Shown here piece by piece: positions 13,322 through 13,383 of a DNA stretch of 13,383 nt. A model generated the notes under the pieces. The model did no database searches. It had not been told where the DNA came from and saw only the letters and a program-made list of their open reading frames with translations. The first letter of the stretch is position 1; every line of letters starts with the position of its first letter. Source of the stretch: JAZOTK01 sp045534775 (GTDB taxonomy: Bacteria > Bacillota > Clostridia > RUG12999); contig JAZSKI010000054.1 of the NCBI GenBank assembly GCA_045534775.1, positions 1-13,383 on the forward strand, in the 5' to 3' direction. The position numbers were made by a program, and so were the translations under genes.

Positions 13322-13383
13322 ATGACAAAGTACAGTAAAGAATTTAAAGAGGAAGCTCTAAAGCTTTCAGATGAAATCGGAGT
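13322..13383 (+). CDS. IS3-type transposase OrfA, N-terminal fragment cut by the window edge
   Basis: Only 20 codons are visible: MTKYSKEFKEEALKLSDEIG. The pattern K-Y-S-x-E-F-K-x-x-A-L-x-L matches the start of Transposase_8/IS3-type OrfA proteins, helix-turn-helix DNA-binding subunits read together with OrfB through a frameshift. The ATG follows AAGGAAAGGTG. The element continues to the right of the window. Its left end is somewhere in 13200-13300, possibly at TGTCAA (13227). Confidence 0.7.
   Translation, partial: MTKYSKEFKEEALKLSDEIG

Larger units (their letters stand above)
13227..13383 (+). mobile_element. Left end of a probable IS3-family insertion sequence
   Basis: Inferred from the OrfA start and an intergenic stretch of typical length. 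IS3-family ends begin with 5'-TG; the candidate TGTCAATCTACC at 13227 is 95 bp before orfA. The right end and the target duplication are outside the window, so the boundary is a guess. Confidence 0.35.

Overview
The window looks like a piece of a chromosome from a spore-forming Clostridia, probably of the Oscillospiraceae/Ruminococcaceae type. This rests on consensus sigma-A promoters, strong Shine-Dalgarno sites, two T-box leaders, a SleL/YaaH-type cortex-lytic enzyme, and structured intergenic repeats. The assignment is inference, since no rRNA or other marker gene is present.

Left part (1-2463). At the edge is the broken 5' portion of an alkaline-phosphatase/nucleotide-pyrophosphatase-like gene on the minus strand. 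Next comes a 470-bp gap holding a perfect hairpin, a dispersed repeat and a second structured repeat. A minus-strand LysM-LysM-GH18 gene (sleL/yaaH type) follows, with a good match to a mother-cell sigma-E promoter. A short plus-strand relic resembling a Phd/YefM antitoxin precedes the leucine locus.

Centre (2453-10498, all plus strand). A sigma-A promoter and a T-box leader with a CTC (Leu) specifier drive leuA-leuC-leuD-leuB, which are overlapping or abutting. This set converts 2-oxoisovalerate to 2-oxoisocaproate. Directly after leuB, with no visible terminator, lies a second perfect sigma-A promoter and a second T-box with an ATC (Ile) specifier. It controls a 768-aa XRE-HTH/cupin/acyl-CoA synthetase fusion and a small MaoC-like hot-dog protein. 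An isoleucine-starvation switch on an acyl-CoA synthetase is the most interesting signal here. I infer that the enzyme activates a short or branched acid (2-methylbutyrate or propionate) that is reductively carboxylated towards isoleucine.

Right part (10499-13383). A gap of palindromic repeats ends in a bidirectional-looking terminator that also closes a minus-strand operon. In transcription order the operon is a PAP2 phosphatase, an ECF sigma factor and a ZAS-type membrane anti-sigma factor. The anti-sigma carries 14 tandem hexapeptide repeats outside the membrane. This is probably an envelope-stress module. At the right edge the first 20 codons of an IS3-type transposase OrfA begin on the plus strand. 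The left end of that element may supply the -35 box of the PAP2-sigma operon.
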